From: Stramenopiles sp. TOSAG23-6
Lineage: Eukaryota > Sar
Direction of reading: 5' to 3'
DNA length: 18,494 nucleotides
NCBI GenBank assembly: GCA_900128565.1
Contig: LT636061.1
Location: 1-18,494, forward strand
Positions 1-6,876 of this stretch are shown here, piece after piece. Each line of letters begins with the position of its first letter. The first letter of the stretch is position 1. The notes below the pieces were generated by a model, which worked only from the letters and a program-made list of their open reading frames with translations, did not search any database and was not told the DNA's origin. Made by a program: the position numbers and the translations under genes.

Positions 1-91
1 TTTCAAAAAAAAATCTAAAAAAATTGTTAGGTACAAAATTTCGTACGAAAAAAAAAATTTAAATTTTCAAAAAAAAAAAAAAAAAACATAC
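1..91 (-). other. Intron (partial) of the left-edge gene
   Basis: On the minus strand this begins GTATGT after an exon ending in AT, runs through poly-T, and contains GTACCTAAC (complement at 26-34), the same word found in the introns at 6877-15624. From the CTAAC to the window edge is about 25 nt, so the 3' end is expected at or just beyond the edge. Confidence 0.5.
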
Positions 92-364
92 ATCTGTTTG
101 GAGACGTCGTTTCACTTCTAATTCATCTAAATCATTATTTGTATGCAATGTTTGATACTTTTGTATAATACGGCTGTAAAAATCTTTTGTTGAAAGGTTT
201 GTACCATTTTTTGTACCATTTTCACTTTGAATTGATTCTGCTAATGCATTTTCAACAATAACGACTAAATTGTTTTGTTTTTTTGTTGCATTCAACAAAC
301 TTTGTAAACATATTGTTGTTGATGCTGTTGATGTTGTTGATGCTGTTGATATATATTCAGACAT
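92..364 (-). CDS. 5' exon of an unrecognised gene (partial)
   Basis: First coding exon of a minus-strand gene that continues beyond the left edge. I start it at the ATG at 364 (MSEYISTAST); an upstream in-frame GTG is not needed. The 91-codon exon is Ser/Thr-rich at first, then helical and polar (YSRIIQKYQTLHTNNDLDEL), and ends with KRRLQTD. The exon end is read as GAT followed by GTATGT at 91-86. Beyond it the frame becomes a Phe run encoded by poly-T, which is typical of reading into the introns of this window. A repeat of the GTTGATG kind near 315-350 gives the STASTTSTASTT stretch. I see no domain I recognise. The exon/intron junction is well supported by analogy to the other introns; the function is unknown. 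Confidence 0.5.
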
Positions 365-656
365 AAGACTCAATTGAGGAATCACTTGTTAGACTAGAGA
401 CGTATTCACTGCATGAAAGTTATTCAAAACTGATTTGATAAATTTGAATGAAAGAATCAATGAAATGAAAACTTTACACTATGTATACACAAAGTACAAT
501 AAATGTTAGATTAACTTTTGAACTGTTGTACTACCTTATTGATATTGACCACAATGAAAAATATTCTTTTGTTCTTATTATTTGAATTAAAATACAGTAG
601 TTAATTGTTAATACAAGTATAAAGTATACTAGTAGTAGTAGACGCTAAGTTAGTCC

Positions 657-665
657 TATATAAAA
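657..665 (+). promoter_or_regulatory. Possible TATA box for the ankyrin gene
   Basis: TATATAAAA lies about 270 bases before the ankyrin start codon. If used, it implies a leader of roughly 240 bases that includes the inverted repeat at 735-791. This is a sequence match only; the region is AT-rich, so chance matches are likely. Confidence 0.3.
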
Positions 666-734
666 CAAATTGTTTCAATAGATCTTTTCATTTTCATCGG
701 TTACTTTTTTTTTTTGATTCCCGGGTACCGAGCC

Positions 735-791
735 TTTTTTGGACGTCGCCACCGCACGAAATCATCGAAATCTCTCCCATCGTCCAAAAAA
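735..791. repeat. 11-bp perfect inverted repeat
   Basis: TTTTTTGGACG (735-745) and CGTCCAAAAAA (781-791) are exact reverse complements separated by 35 bases of unusually GC-rich sequence. In RNA this would form a stem-loop in the leader of the ankyrin gene. It could also mark the ends of a small inserted element. Confidence 0.5.
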
Positions 792-804
792 ATTGTTTTC
801 GATT

Positions 805-835
805 CGATCCGGTGATTTTTCGATCCGGTGATTTT
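805..835. repeat. 16-bp tandem duplication
   Basis: CGATCCGGTGATTTTT occurs twice head to tail, the second copy one T shorter. It sits about 100 bases before the ankyrin start codon. Confidence 0.7.
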
Positions 836-930
836 CATCACAAATCGAATCTTTTCTTTCTTTGTGTGAATTCTATATCTTTATATCTCTCTATATACAG
901 ACTGTCACAAAAGCCACAAAACTTATAAAT

Positions 931-1728
931 ATGAAGATCATTTCTACTGCAAAAACTTTGATTGTTGGGCCACTGCTCATCGCAAATTCAACAACGGCTA
1001 CTTCTTCTTTTTTGGAAACAAACCACGCAAAAAACAAGAAAGCGCAGACACTTGGTATCGGACACAAAGCGATGAATACGTGGCACAAAGTCAGAAAGAA
1101 TTGTGAAGCGGCTAAAACACAGGACGAGTGCAAAGAACCTAAATGTTATTACTGCCCCCTGGCAGTTGGCAAAAAATACAAATACAATTGTATCAAGAAG
1201 ACGGACGAAGAAACTGAAAGAGAAGAGGCCTGTGCAAAACGTATGAATCAGCGACAAGACGGGAAAACCCCATTGTATAGTCTAATTGAGGACGCTGATT
1301 CACAGGAAGGTCTTACAGGGGAAATTGAAACATATCTTGCTGCTGGTGCAGAAGTCAATGTGAAAAATGCTCATGATGCACGCTTAGCTGGCGGAGCTGC
1401 ACCATTGCATGTTGCTTCACAGAAAGGTTTTGTGGAAGTAGTTGAACTACTTCTTGATAAAAAAGCAGAAGTCAATATGGTTAACGAATCCAAAGGAACC
1501 CCATTGTATGTTGCTTCAAACTCTGGTCGTGCGGGAGTAGTTGAAAAACTTCTCGAAGCAGGTGCTAATGTCAATCAGCCTAGTAATGATGGATTTACCC
1601 CATTCAGAAAGGCTCAAGAGAATAAGAGGCATCGTCATTGTAAAAGTAACCCTGATTGTAAAAACCGTTATAAAAAAGTAATCAAAAAATTTAAAAAACT
1701 AAAAAAAAAGGGGATAGTAGTTCATTGA
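931..1728 (+). CDS. Secreted Cys-motif ankyrin-repeat protein
   Basis: A 265-residue protein. I prefer the ATG at 931 over the upstream in-frame ATG at 862 because it gives a clean signal peptide (MKIISTAKTLIVGPLLIANS) after an A-rich context. Residues 58-75 hold a Cys motif, C-x8-C-x4-C-x2-C (CEAAKTQDECKEPKCYYC), followed by more Cys. From about 111 to 232 there are three ankyrin units: a degenerate first one ending in LAAGAEVNVKNA, then APLHVASQKGFVEVVELLLD and TPLYVASNSGRAGVVEKLLE. The C-terminus is very Lys-rich (KKVIKKFKKLKKKG). Ankyrin repeats bind other proteins; a secreted or organelle-lumen ankyrin protein is unusual. The same Cys motif occurs at the N-terminus of the protein encoded at 15731-17809. 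The coding part is intronless. The domain calls are firm; the role is unknown. Confidence 0.85.
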   Translation: MKIISTAKTLIVGPLLIANSTTATSSFLETNHAKNKKAQTLGIGHKAMNTWHKVRKNCEAAKTQDECKEPKCYYCPLAVGKKYKYNCIKKTDEETEREEACAKRMNQRQDGKTPLYSLIEDADSQEGLTGEIETYLAAGAEVNVKNAHDARLAGGAAPLHVASQKGFVEVVELLLDKKAEVNMVNESKGTPLYVASNSGRAGVVEKLLEAGANVNQPSNDGFTPFRKAQENKRHRHCKSNPDCKNRYKKVIKKFKKLKKKGIVVH

Positions 1729-1773
1729 ATGTAATGAATAGAAAGATATTAGTTCATCGAATGTAATGAATAG
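1718..1773. repeat. Direct repeat spanning the ankyrin stop codon
   Basis: A 24-base unit (starting TAGTTCATTGAATG) at 1718-1741 recurs at 1750-1773 with one mismatch, a 32-base period. The first copy contains the stop codon of the ankyrin gene. Confidence 0.8.
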
Positions 1774-2063
1774 TAAGAAGAGTCATCTATTGAGCGCACA
1801 TTGTAAGTGTTACATATTATTCATTGTCCACTGGTTCATTCAGTAAACATTGACTTTTTAAATATAACTTATATTCAGTTGGTGCAACACCTTGATTGAA
1901 TATAAAACATANTTATCTNCCNTTTTTTNAAATACATTTATATTATATATGTGATATATCGCATGATATTCGCATTCATAGGGATAGACTAAAAGCTATC
2001 GCACTACACATAACTAAATCAATAAAAGCAACCTCGCTAGTAGGTAAATACCCTGTATATAGC
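1729..2063. other. Convergent intergenic region with four N bases
   Basis: This lies between the 3' ends of the ankyrin (+) and RCC1-repeat (-) genes. After the repeat at 1718-1773 it is AT-rich with no supported feature. Uncalled bases are at 1912, 1919, 1922 and 1929, so the local sequence is unreliable. Confidence 0.7.
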
Positions 2064-3167
2064 CTAAATACCTCCATATCTTCTAATCACATTATTGTCT
2101 TTTCCGTAAAAAATAGTTTGAGTATGTGTTGCTTCAACTCTTACTTCACTTTGTAATGTTTCAACAAATTTAGGTGTAAGTTGTTTATTTCCAATACTAT
2201 AATAACCAAGTTGACCACTAAATCCATTTCCCCATGTGTATACATCTCCATTTTCAAGTAATGCAACAGTGTGATAAGAACCAGCTGATATTTGCTTTAC
2301 TTTTTTATGTTTTAATTCTTCAACAAGTTTAGGTTTAAGTTGTTCTTCTGTATCACCATGACCAAGTTGACCAAACCATCCTCTTCCCCATGTGTATACA
2401 GTACCATCTTTTAGTAATGCAACAGTGTGATGATCACCAGCTGATATTTGCTTTACTTTTTTACCTCTTAATGCTTCAACCATTTTAGGAACTATTTGGT
2501 CTTTTTCATCACCATGACCAAGTTTACCATAACGTCCACTTCCCCATGTATATACATTACCACTTTCTTGTAGTAAAACAAGTCCTCTGTTTTTCCATGC
2601 ATTAATAAAAACATCATTTTTAGACGTATATTTGATCAAGTTGTTTCCTATAAACATTTTTTGTTGTGTAGATTTGGAAAATATTTTCAATAATTGTTTT
2701 TGTAGAGATTTGTATTGTTCTTTTGAAGATTCATTTACATCGTTTTCATCGTTTTTTCCTTTGCCTTTCTCGTTTTCATCGTTTGTTTCTTTGCCTTTCT
2801 CTGTACATGCCGTAAGTGTCATACTTTCATCATCTGGGATGAAACCTAATGATTTCATAAATTCTAATACAGGTATAAGGTCATTACATAGACGATTTAC
2901 ACGTAGTGCGTAATCCCGTTGAGCAACAATACCCGAATCGAGTGAAAGAATTGAAAACGTACCTAAATCTCTGTCACTTAAATAACGTAGAGGACTAGAT
3001 ACAACATTATCACTTAGAACACTGCGTAGAGTGCGAGGAATTAGAAGTGTAGGTGAAGTTCTTTTCGTTTTTTTCGTTTCAGATTCAGATTCAGAATAGT
3101 ATATTTCTTGATAAAAAAGTAAAAATACAAATACGATTAATCCTCCCTGTACTATCAGCTGTTTCAT
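2064..3167 (-). CDS. Membrane-anchored RCC1-repeat protein
   Basis: A 367-residue intronless protein. It begins with a hydrophobic signal peptide or anchor (IVQGGLIVFVFLLFYQ, about residues 4-20), then a Ser/Glu/Lys-rich linker. Residues about 40-100 contain an F-box-like helical stretch (SSPLRYLSDRDLGTFSIL). A Lys/Glu/Asn-rich linker with a near-repeat (ENEKGKGKNDEND) follows. The C-terminal half has three RCC1 repeats with the usual WGxGxxGQLGHG core (VYTWGSGRYGKLGHGD, VYTWGRGWFGQLGHGD, VYTWGNGFSGQLGYY) and linking KVKQISAGxxHTVAL segments. A full seven-bladed RCC1 propeller needs about seven repeats, so three make only part of a blade set unless the protein oligomerises. It is divergently paired with the LRR gene at 3491, which has a similar pre-repeat region. 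The repeat identity is certain; the partner and pathway are unknown. Confidence 0.88.
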   Translation of the reverse strand: MKQLIVQGGLIVFVFLLFYQEIYYSESESETKKTKRTSPTLLIPRTLRSVLSDNVVSSPLRYLSDRDLGTFSILSLDSGIVAQRDYALRVNRLCNDLIPVLEFMKSLGFIPDDESMTLTACTEKGKETNDENEKGKGKNDENDVNESSKEQYKSLQKQLLKIFSKSTQQKMFIGNNLIKYTSKNDVFINAWKNRGLVLLQESGNVYTWGSGRYGKLGHGDEKDQIVPKMVEALRGKKVKQISAGDHHTVALLKDGTVYTWGRGWFGQLGHGDTEEQLKPKLVEELKHKKVKQISAGSYHTVALLENGDVYTWGNGFSGQLGYYSIGNKQLTPKFVETLQSEVRVEATHTQTIFYGKDNNVIRRYGGI

Positions 3168-3199
3168 TCTGTTATAGTAGTAGGATAGTAGTATAGTAT

Positions 3200-3208
3200 T
3201 ATATAAAT
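3200..3208 (+). promoter_or_regulatory. Possible TATA box for the LRR gene
   Basis: TATATAAAT lies about 50 bases before the GTAAGT at 3258. A transcription start near 3230 would leave a short untranslated first exon before the candidate intron. The AT-rich context makes a chance match possible. Confidence 0.3.
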
Positions 3209-3257
3209 GTCAAAACCAAAAAGAAGTATACAATAAATATATTCAAGTGTATTCAGT

Positions 3258-3381
3258 GTAAGTATTGTGTTTTTGTCGTTTTTGTCGATTCGTTCGACGT
3301 CGACGAACGATGATTGCCAGGAACTAGCCTTTGATTTCGTACAAAATTTCATACCTAAAAAATTGGTCAGCTGACTTTCAT
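3258..3381 (+). other. Candidate 5'-untranslated intron of the LRR gene
   Basis: GTAAGT at 3258, TACCTAAA at 3353-3360 and a CAT end at 3379-3381 reproduce the donor, branch-like word and AT end of the introns at 6877-15624. The 124-base length and the 22-base branch-to-end spacing also fit. It is in untranslated sequence, so no reading frame tests it. Confidence 0.35.
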
Positions 3382-3383
3382 GA

Positions 3384-3406
3384 ACGGCCGGTGCGAAATC
3401 GGCCGT
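3384..3406. repeat. GC-rich perfect hairpin
   Basis: ACGGCCG (3384-3390) and CGGCCGT (3400-3406) are exact reverse complements around a 9-base loop. Its GC content is exceptional for this window, and it falls in the presumed leader of the LRR gene. Confidence 0.6.
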
Positions 3407-3490
3407 GCGCATCTCTCTCAAAGTCAACTGAACTCTACTCCATAAAGCTTCCTCAAATTGTACAGTCTTCTTCAAAGTAGTTTTAAAACA

Positions 3491-4672
3491 ATGAAAACAA
3501 CACGTGTATTTGTTCTTTTGGTTATACTATGTAACACAAGATTTGTACATGCTGGAACAACACCAGCAGGAGCGAAAATCGATGAAATTGATTCAATACG
3601 ACAAGCTCTCAAAGAAGCACAACAACAACAAATACAAGCAAAAGAGACCCACGATGGCTTGACTGATGAAACAAAGACATTGAATGATATACCAGAGTAC
3701 ACTTTAAATCAGTTTCTCTCTGTACCTGATGTCGTATCTCTATCCACTATAAATAACAGGATGCATCAGCGGGTGAGTAGCGAGTCTGAGCTCTTGGCAA
3801 GAGGCTTATTCACGGAAGTTGTCAGAGAAATTGAACAATACAACCCCGAAGAAGAAATAAAAGAAGAATCTACTGAAAAACCAGAAAACGAACCTGTATT
3901 AAAGTGGTTATATCGTGTACGAAGAATTCACCGAATGCTAAAATCTCAAATTCCTATTCACTTCAAAAATACAAGAAAAGGTCTTACAAGGAAAGAAAAC
4001 GAAAGCCGTGATAATTGGTTACACCGTATTGAAAGTATGTTGTTGGAAAGAGAAGCTTTGATTGCATTGTATAATAATACAAATGGAGATGATTGGAACC
4101 GTAAAGATAATTGGAATACAGATACAAATATTTGTAAATGGTATGGAGTTACGTGTAATAAAGAAGGAAGTGTTACTGAATTGAGATTGTGGGGCAACGA
4201 ACTATCTGGTTCAATACCAATGCAAATTGGTCAACTAAAAAATCTCAGAGAATTGGCCTTGCAGTTAAACAACCTATCTGGTCCAATACCAAAAGAAATT
4301 GGTCGACTAACAAATCTCATAGAATTGTGGTTGAACGGCAACAAACTAACTGTTTCAGTTCCAAATAAAATTGGTCGATTAACGGAGCTCAAATATTTGA
4401 TATTGCATAACAACGAACTATCTGGTGCAATTCCAACGGAAATTGGTCGATTAACAAATCTCAAAGAATTGTACTTGGCCAAAAACAAACTAACTGGTTC
4501 AATACCAACGGAAATTGGTCTTCTAACAGAGCTCGAACTATTGAACTTGTCATTCAACAAACTAACTGGTCCAGTTCCAAAAGAAATTGGTCAACTAAAA
4601 AAGCAGCTCGAAACTTTGTTCTTGGCAGGGAACAACCTAACTGGTTCAATTCCAAAAAAAATCGTCAACTAA
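3491..4672 (+). CDS. Secreted leucine-rich-repeat protein (frameshifted 3' end)
   Basis: A 393-residue protein starting at the ATG at 3491, which gives a signal peptide (MKTTRVFVLLVILCNTRFVH); an in-frame ATG at 3458 would bury it. Residues about 25-170 are helical, with an F-box-like piece (LNQFLSVPDVVSLSTINNRM). A plant-type LRR N-terminal cap follows (ALIALYNNTNGDDW, then CKWYGVTC with its Cys pair). About seven repeats have the LxxLxxLxLxxNxLSGxIPxEIG consensus seen in plant, diatom and other algal LRR proteins. Such proteins bind proteins or peptides, usually outside the cell or in the lumen. The frame ends at TAA 4670-4672, inside the next repeat. Another LRR unit continues in a different frame to 4743 (listed separately), so the natural C-terminus is probably longer. 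The coding part is intronless. Confidence 0.87.
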   Translation: MKTTRVFVLLVILCNTRFVHAGTTPAGAKIDEIDSIRQALKEAQQQQIQAKETHDGLTDETKTLNDIPEYTLNQFLSVPDVVSLSTINNRMHQRVSSESELLARGLFTEVVREIEQYNPEEEIKEESTEKPENEPVLKWLYRVRRIHRMLKSQIPIHFKNTRKGLTRKENESRDNWLHRIESMLLEREALIALYNNTNGDDWNRKDNWNTDTNICKWYGVTCNKEGSVTELRLWGNELSGSIPMQIGQLKNLRELALQLNNLSGPIPKEIGRLTNLIELWLNGNKLTVSVPNKIGRLTELKYLILHNNELSGAIPTEIGRLTNLKELYLAKNKLTGSIPTEIGLLTELELLNLSFNKLTGPVPKEIGQLKKQLETLFLAGNNLTGSIPKKIVN

Positions 4673-4743
4673 CAAAACTCGAAATTTTGAGCTTGGATAA
4701 CAACAAACTAACTGATTCAATTTTCATCAATGATAACCTGTAA
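4673..4743 (+). pseudogene. Out-of-frame LRR remnant after a frameshift
   Basis: Directly after the LRR stop, another frame reads QLTKLEILSLDNNKLTDSIF and ends at TAA 4741-4743. This is the expected next LRR unit. Comparison with the sister repeats (CCAAAAGAAATTGGTC) shows one base missing in the A8 run at 4653-4661 (CCAAAAAAAATCGTC). Either a real one-base deletion truncates the gene or the homopolymer was miscalled. Confidence 0.75.
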
Positions 4744-5233
4744 AAAAAATAAATTTCAATTATTGACTATTATAATTAGTATAATACTACTATTCACATT
4801 GAATATTCTTTTTTATTATGTACAAATGTTTATTAAAAAAAAAGAATAAAAACAAATATAATAAAATTATTTGTTTACTATTTCCAGTCGAGTCCCCAAA
4901 CACATGATTTTCAAGAATTCGTGTTTATTTTTGTCGGTTAAAATTTGATATTTTTGTCCGGCGTTTTTCCATCAGACAAAAGATATACACTACATTACGC
5001 CAACAAGTCTTCTAACTTCTGTAATCAAATCTCTAATACGTACAATTATAAAAGTTATAAGCAGCCTCTACAAAAAATATACCCTCTAAATCGGTACGAA
5101 AAGTAGCCGCTTCAACAAAAACCGCTCAGAAATAGCATCTGAAGGTATCGTATCCAGAATCCAGATTCATTCCAGATTCTTTGTTTTGTTCTTTTTTTCC
5201 ACCACAAAATAAAGCCAGGTATCGTAAGGAACA
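4744..5233. other. Intergenic region before the proline-rich gene
   Basis: AT-rich spacer. TTTTGTC (4952-4958) and GACAAAA (4975-4981) form a 7-bp inverted repeat. A TATAAAAG box lies at 5047. Nothing coding is supported. Confidence 0.5.
5047..5054 (+). promoter_or_regulatory. Possible TATA box for the proline-rich membrane gene
   Basis: TATAAAAG lies about 190 bases before the start codon at 5234. It matches the canonical box well, but no transcript evidence can be read from the sequence. Confidence 0.35.
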
Positions 5234-6568
5234 ATGTCAACATCTGAAACTCCACTCTTGGGGGGAAACTCAAATGTGACCAAGAAAAAAGTGTTCTGGA
5301 CAAAAACGAAAATAATTATACTTGTAGTCTTTCTAGTGGTTGCAATATCTTTTGGGATTTTAATTCCATTGGTCTTTCTACGTCGTTCAAAGCCAAGTTC
5401 AAAGCCACCACCACCACCAGGACCAGCACCACCAGGACCAGCACCACCACCACCAGAAAAACAGCCAGCATCTCCAACATCAACACCACCAGGACCACCA
5501 CTACCAAGACCAGCACCACCATCTCCACCACCACCAGAAAAACAGACAGCATCTCCAACATCAACACCACCAGGACCACCACTACCAAGACCAGCACCAA
5601 AACCAACCACAACATCAGCCAGCTCAAAAATTAAACCACCCGAAAAGTGGACTAAATCTGGTAAATCTTCAGAAGATGAAGTTGAATATTTGACGGAAAA
5701 AATGAAAGGCATTGGTCATTTCCAGAAAAATGGAGACTTTAAAAGTGATGCAGAAATGATTATTACAAGGGCAGCAATAGATGAAAAAGGTTTGGCTGAC
5801 TGTAGAAAAATTATTGAAATCAATGAGGAATCAAAAAAAAATGGTATTGGAGCTATCGAATACGGCGTCATGGCTTTTTGGAGGGGACCTTGTAATATGT
5901 ATGAACTTCAACTAAGAGGTAAAGTTGACTCCATGAAAGACTACAACACACAAGTTCAATTTGATGAGGCTAAAAACCAGTTAGATGCCTATGTAACGAA
6001 AGGGGAATTCAATTACGCTGTCTTCATTGCCAAAATAAATGGTCATATTGTTGGCGGAATAACTGCGATTTGGTACATACCTGGGAAGGTATGTGCTCAA
6101 ACTAACGAAATGCCAGAGTGGGATATTGAAAAGGGTGGAAAAATCTTGCGTTTTGTAGGGATACATAAAACACGGCCATATTTCCTTGCAAATGACAGAT
6201 CACAAAAAGAACCTTTCAGCACACAAATGCTGAAGTTTGTGGAGGATGAAGCCAGAAAGGAAGGTTGCAAAGCAATATCTGTCATTCGGCCAGCGGGGGC
6301 TATGATTAAAAAGTTTAAGAATAACGAGTTTACCAAGGAGAGAGATGAAAAATACAGTCAAGGCAACAACCAAATTCAACTACCAGATATATTGAAAGAG
6401 ACAACTTCTTTTATTACTGATGCTTATAATTATAAATACATCAAATACCTTGATCCCAATCCGCAGGTTGCAAAAAATTACAACGATAAATATATTGAAC
6501 AACAGATACAAAAACCTTTACAAAAAAAAAAATTTTGCTTTCCGACCGCGGTGAATCTTTTTGATTGA
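5234..6568 (+). CDS. Type II membrane protein with Pro-rich stalk and GNAT-like domain
   Basis: A 444-residue intronless protein. A short basic cytosolic tail with a dileucine (ETPLLGG, then KTK) precedes one membrane helix at about residues 27-49 (IIILVVFLVVAISFGILIPL), so the C-terminus faces the lumen or outside. Residues about 53-140 are a proline-rich stalk with a 27-residue unit repeated twice (EKQPASPTSTPPGPPLPRPA). The rest, about 150-440, is globular. FNYAVFIAKINGHIVGGITA, then ILRFVGIHKTRPYF, STQMLKFVEDEARKEGCKAI and the following IKKFKNNEF match the strand/helix order of GNAT N-acyltransferases: a central beta4-beta5, a helix ending in the G-C-K turn, then an A..Y/F..FGF-like end. 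The acetyl-CoA loop (RxxGxG/A) is poorly conserved, so activity is uncertain. If GNAT is right, this is an anchored lumenal acyltransferase; the substrate cannot be told. Confidence 0.8.
   Translation: MSTSETPLLGGNSNVTKKKVFWTKTKIIILVVFLVVAISFGILIPLVFLRRSKPSSKPPPPPGPAPPGPAPPPPEKQPASPTSTPPGPPLPRPAPPSPPPPEKQTASPTSTPPGPPLPRPAPKPTTTSASSKIKPPEKWTKSGKSSEDEVEYLTEKMKGIGHFQKNGDFKSDAEMIITRAAIDEKGLADCRKIIEINEESKKNGIGAIEYGVMAFWRGPCNMYELQLRGKVDSMKDYNTQVQFDEAKNQLDAYVTKGEFNYAVFIAKINGHIVGGITAIWYIPGKVCAQTNEMPEWDIEKGGKILRFVGIHKTRPYFLANDRSQKEPFSTQMLKFVEDEARKEGCKAISVIRPAGAMIKKFKNNEFTKERDEKYSQGNNQIQLPDILKETTSFITDAYNYKYIKYLDPNPQVAKNYNDKYIEQQIQKPLQKKKFCFPTAVNLFD
5444..5599. repeat. 81-bp in-frame tandem repeat in the proline stalk
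   Basis: A 75-base segment at 5444-5518 recurs at 5525-5599, period 81 bases (27 codons), with a few changes. It encodes the doubled stalk unit and is a likely site of length variation. Confidence 0.85.
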
Positions 6569-6876
6569 TTGAGTTATTCTGTTTATCTCTTTTAATATTT
6601 ATAACTTTGAATCTATTGAATTAAGATTTGATAGATAAATAAAAAGCCAATTTTTCAATTCCCAAGTCATGCCATTTCAATCATTATATATAATATATCC
6701 AGGATCCTTGATTATTATAGTAATGATTAAAAATTAAAAATTGCTTTCAAAAGTTGTTTCTTTGTTACCCGGTAACAATAAGAATATGAAACGGTCAAAA
6801 ACTGATTGACACACAAACATGTGTCCAACAAACAAGTCAAATTGTATCACAACAAATTAAACTGTACTACTTTCAA
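6569..6876. other. Intergenic region before the aminotransferase gene
   Basis: AT-rich spacer with AATAAAAA near 6637 as a plausible polyadenylation signal for the upstream gene. A perfect 13-base palindrome GTTACCCGGTAAC lies at 6764-6776, about 100 bases before the aminotransferase start, and could be an operator-like site. Nothing coding is supported. Confidence 0.5.

Larger units (their letters stand above)
365..930. other. Divergent intergenic region
   Basis: This lies between the minus-strand exon starting at 364 and the ankyrin gene starting at 931. Most of it is AT-rich. From about 720 to 840 it becomes distinctly more GC-rich and holds an inverted repeat and a short tandem repeat, listed separately. 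No coding frame is convincing. Confidence 0.5.
3168..3490. other. Divergent intergenic region of the RCC1 and LRR genes
   Basis: It contains a TATA-like box, a possible untranslated intron (3258-3381), a perfect 10-bp palindrome GTCAGCTGAC (3366-3375) and a GC-rich hairpin (3384-3406). These last two stand out in base composition against the AT-rich surroundings. Confidence 0.6.

Noticed and set aside
1896-2156. Plus-strand frame over the N bases
   Set aside because: It contains uncalled bases, overlaps the RCC1-repeat gene on the other strand and has no recognisable content.
5167-5712. Minus-strand Gly/Val-rich frames opposite the proline stalk
   Set aside because: They are the complement of the CCA-rich proline repeats and have no independent support.
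6764-6776. GTTACCCGGTAAC palindrome as a defined transcription-factor site
   Set aside because: A perfect palindrome is present, but one copy near one gene does not allow naming a factor; kept only as a note in the intergenic entry.
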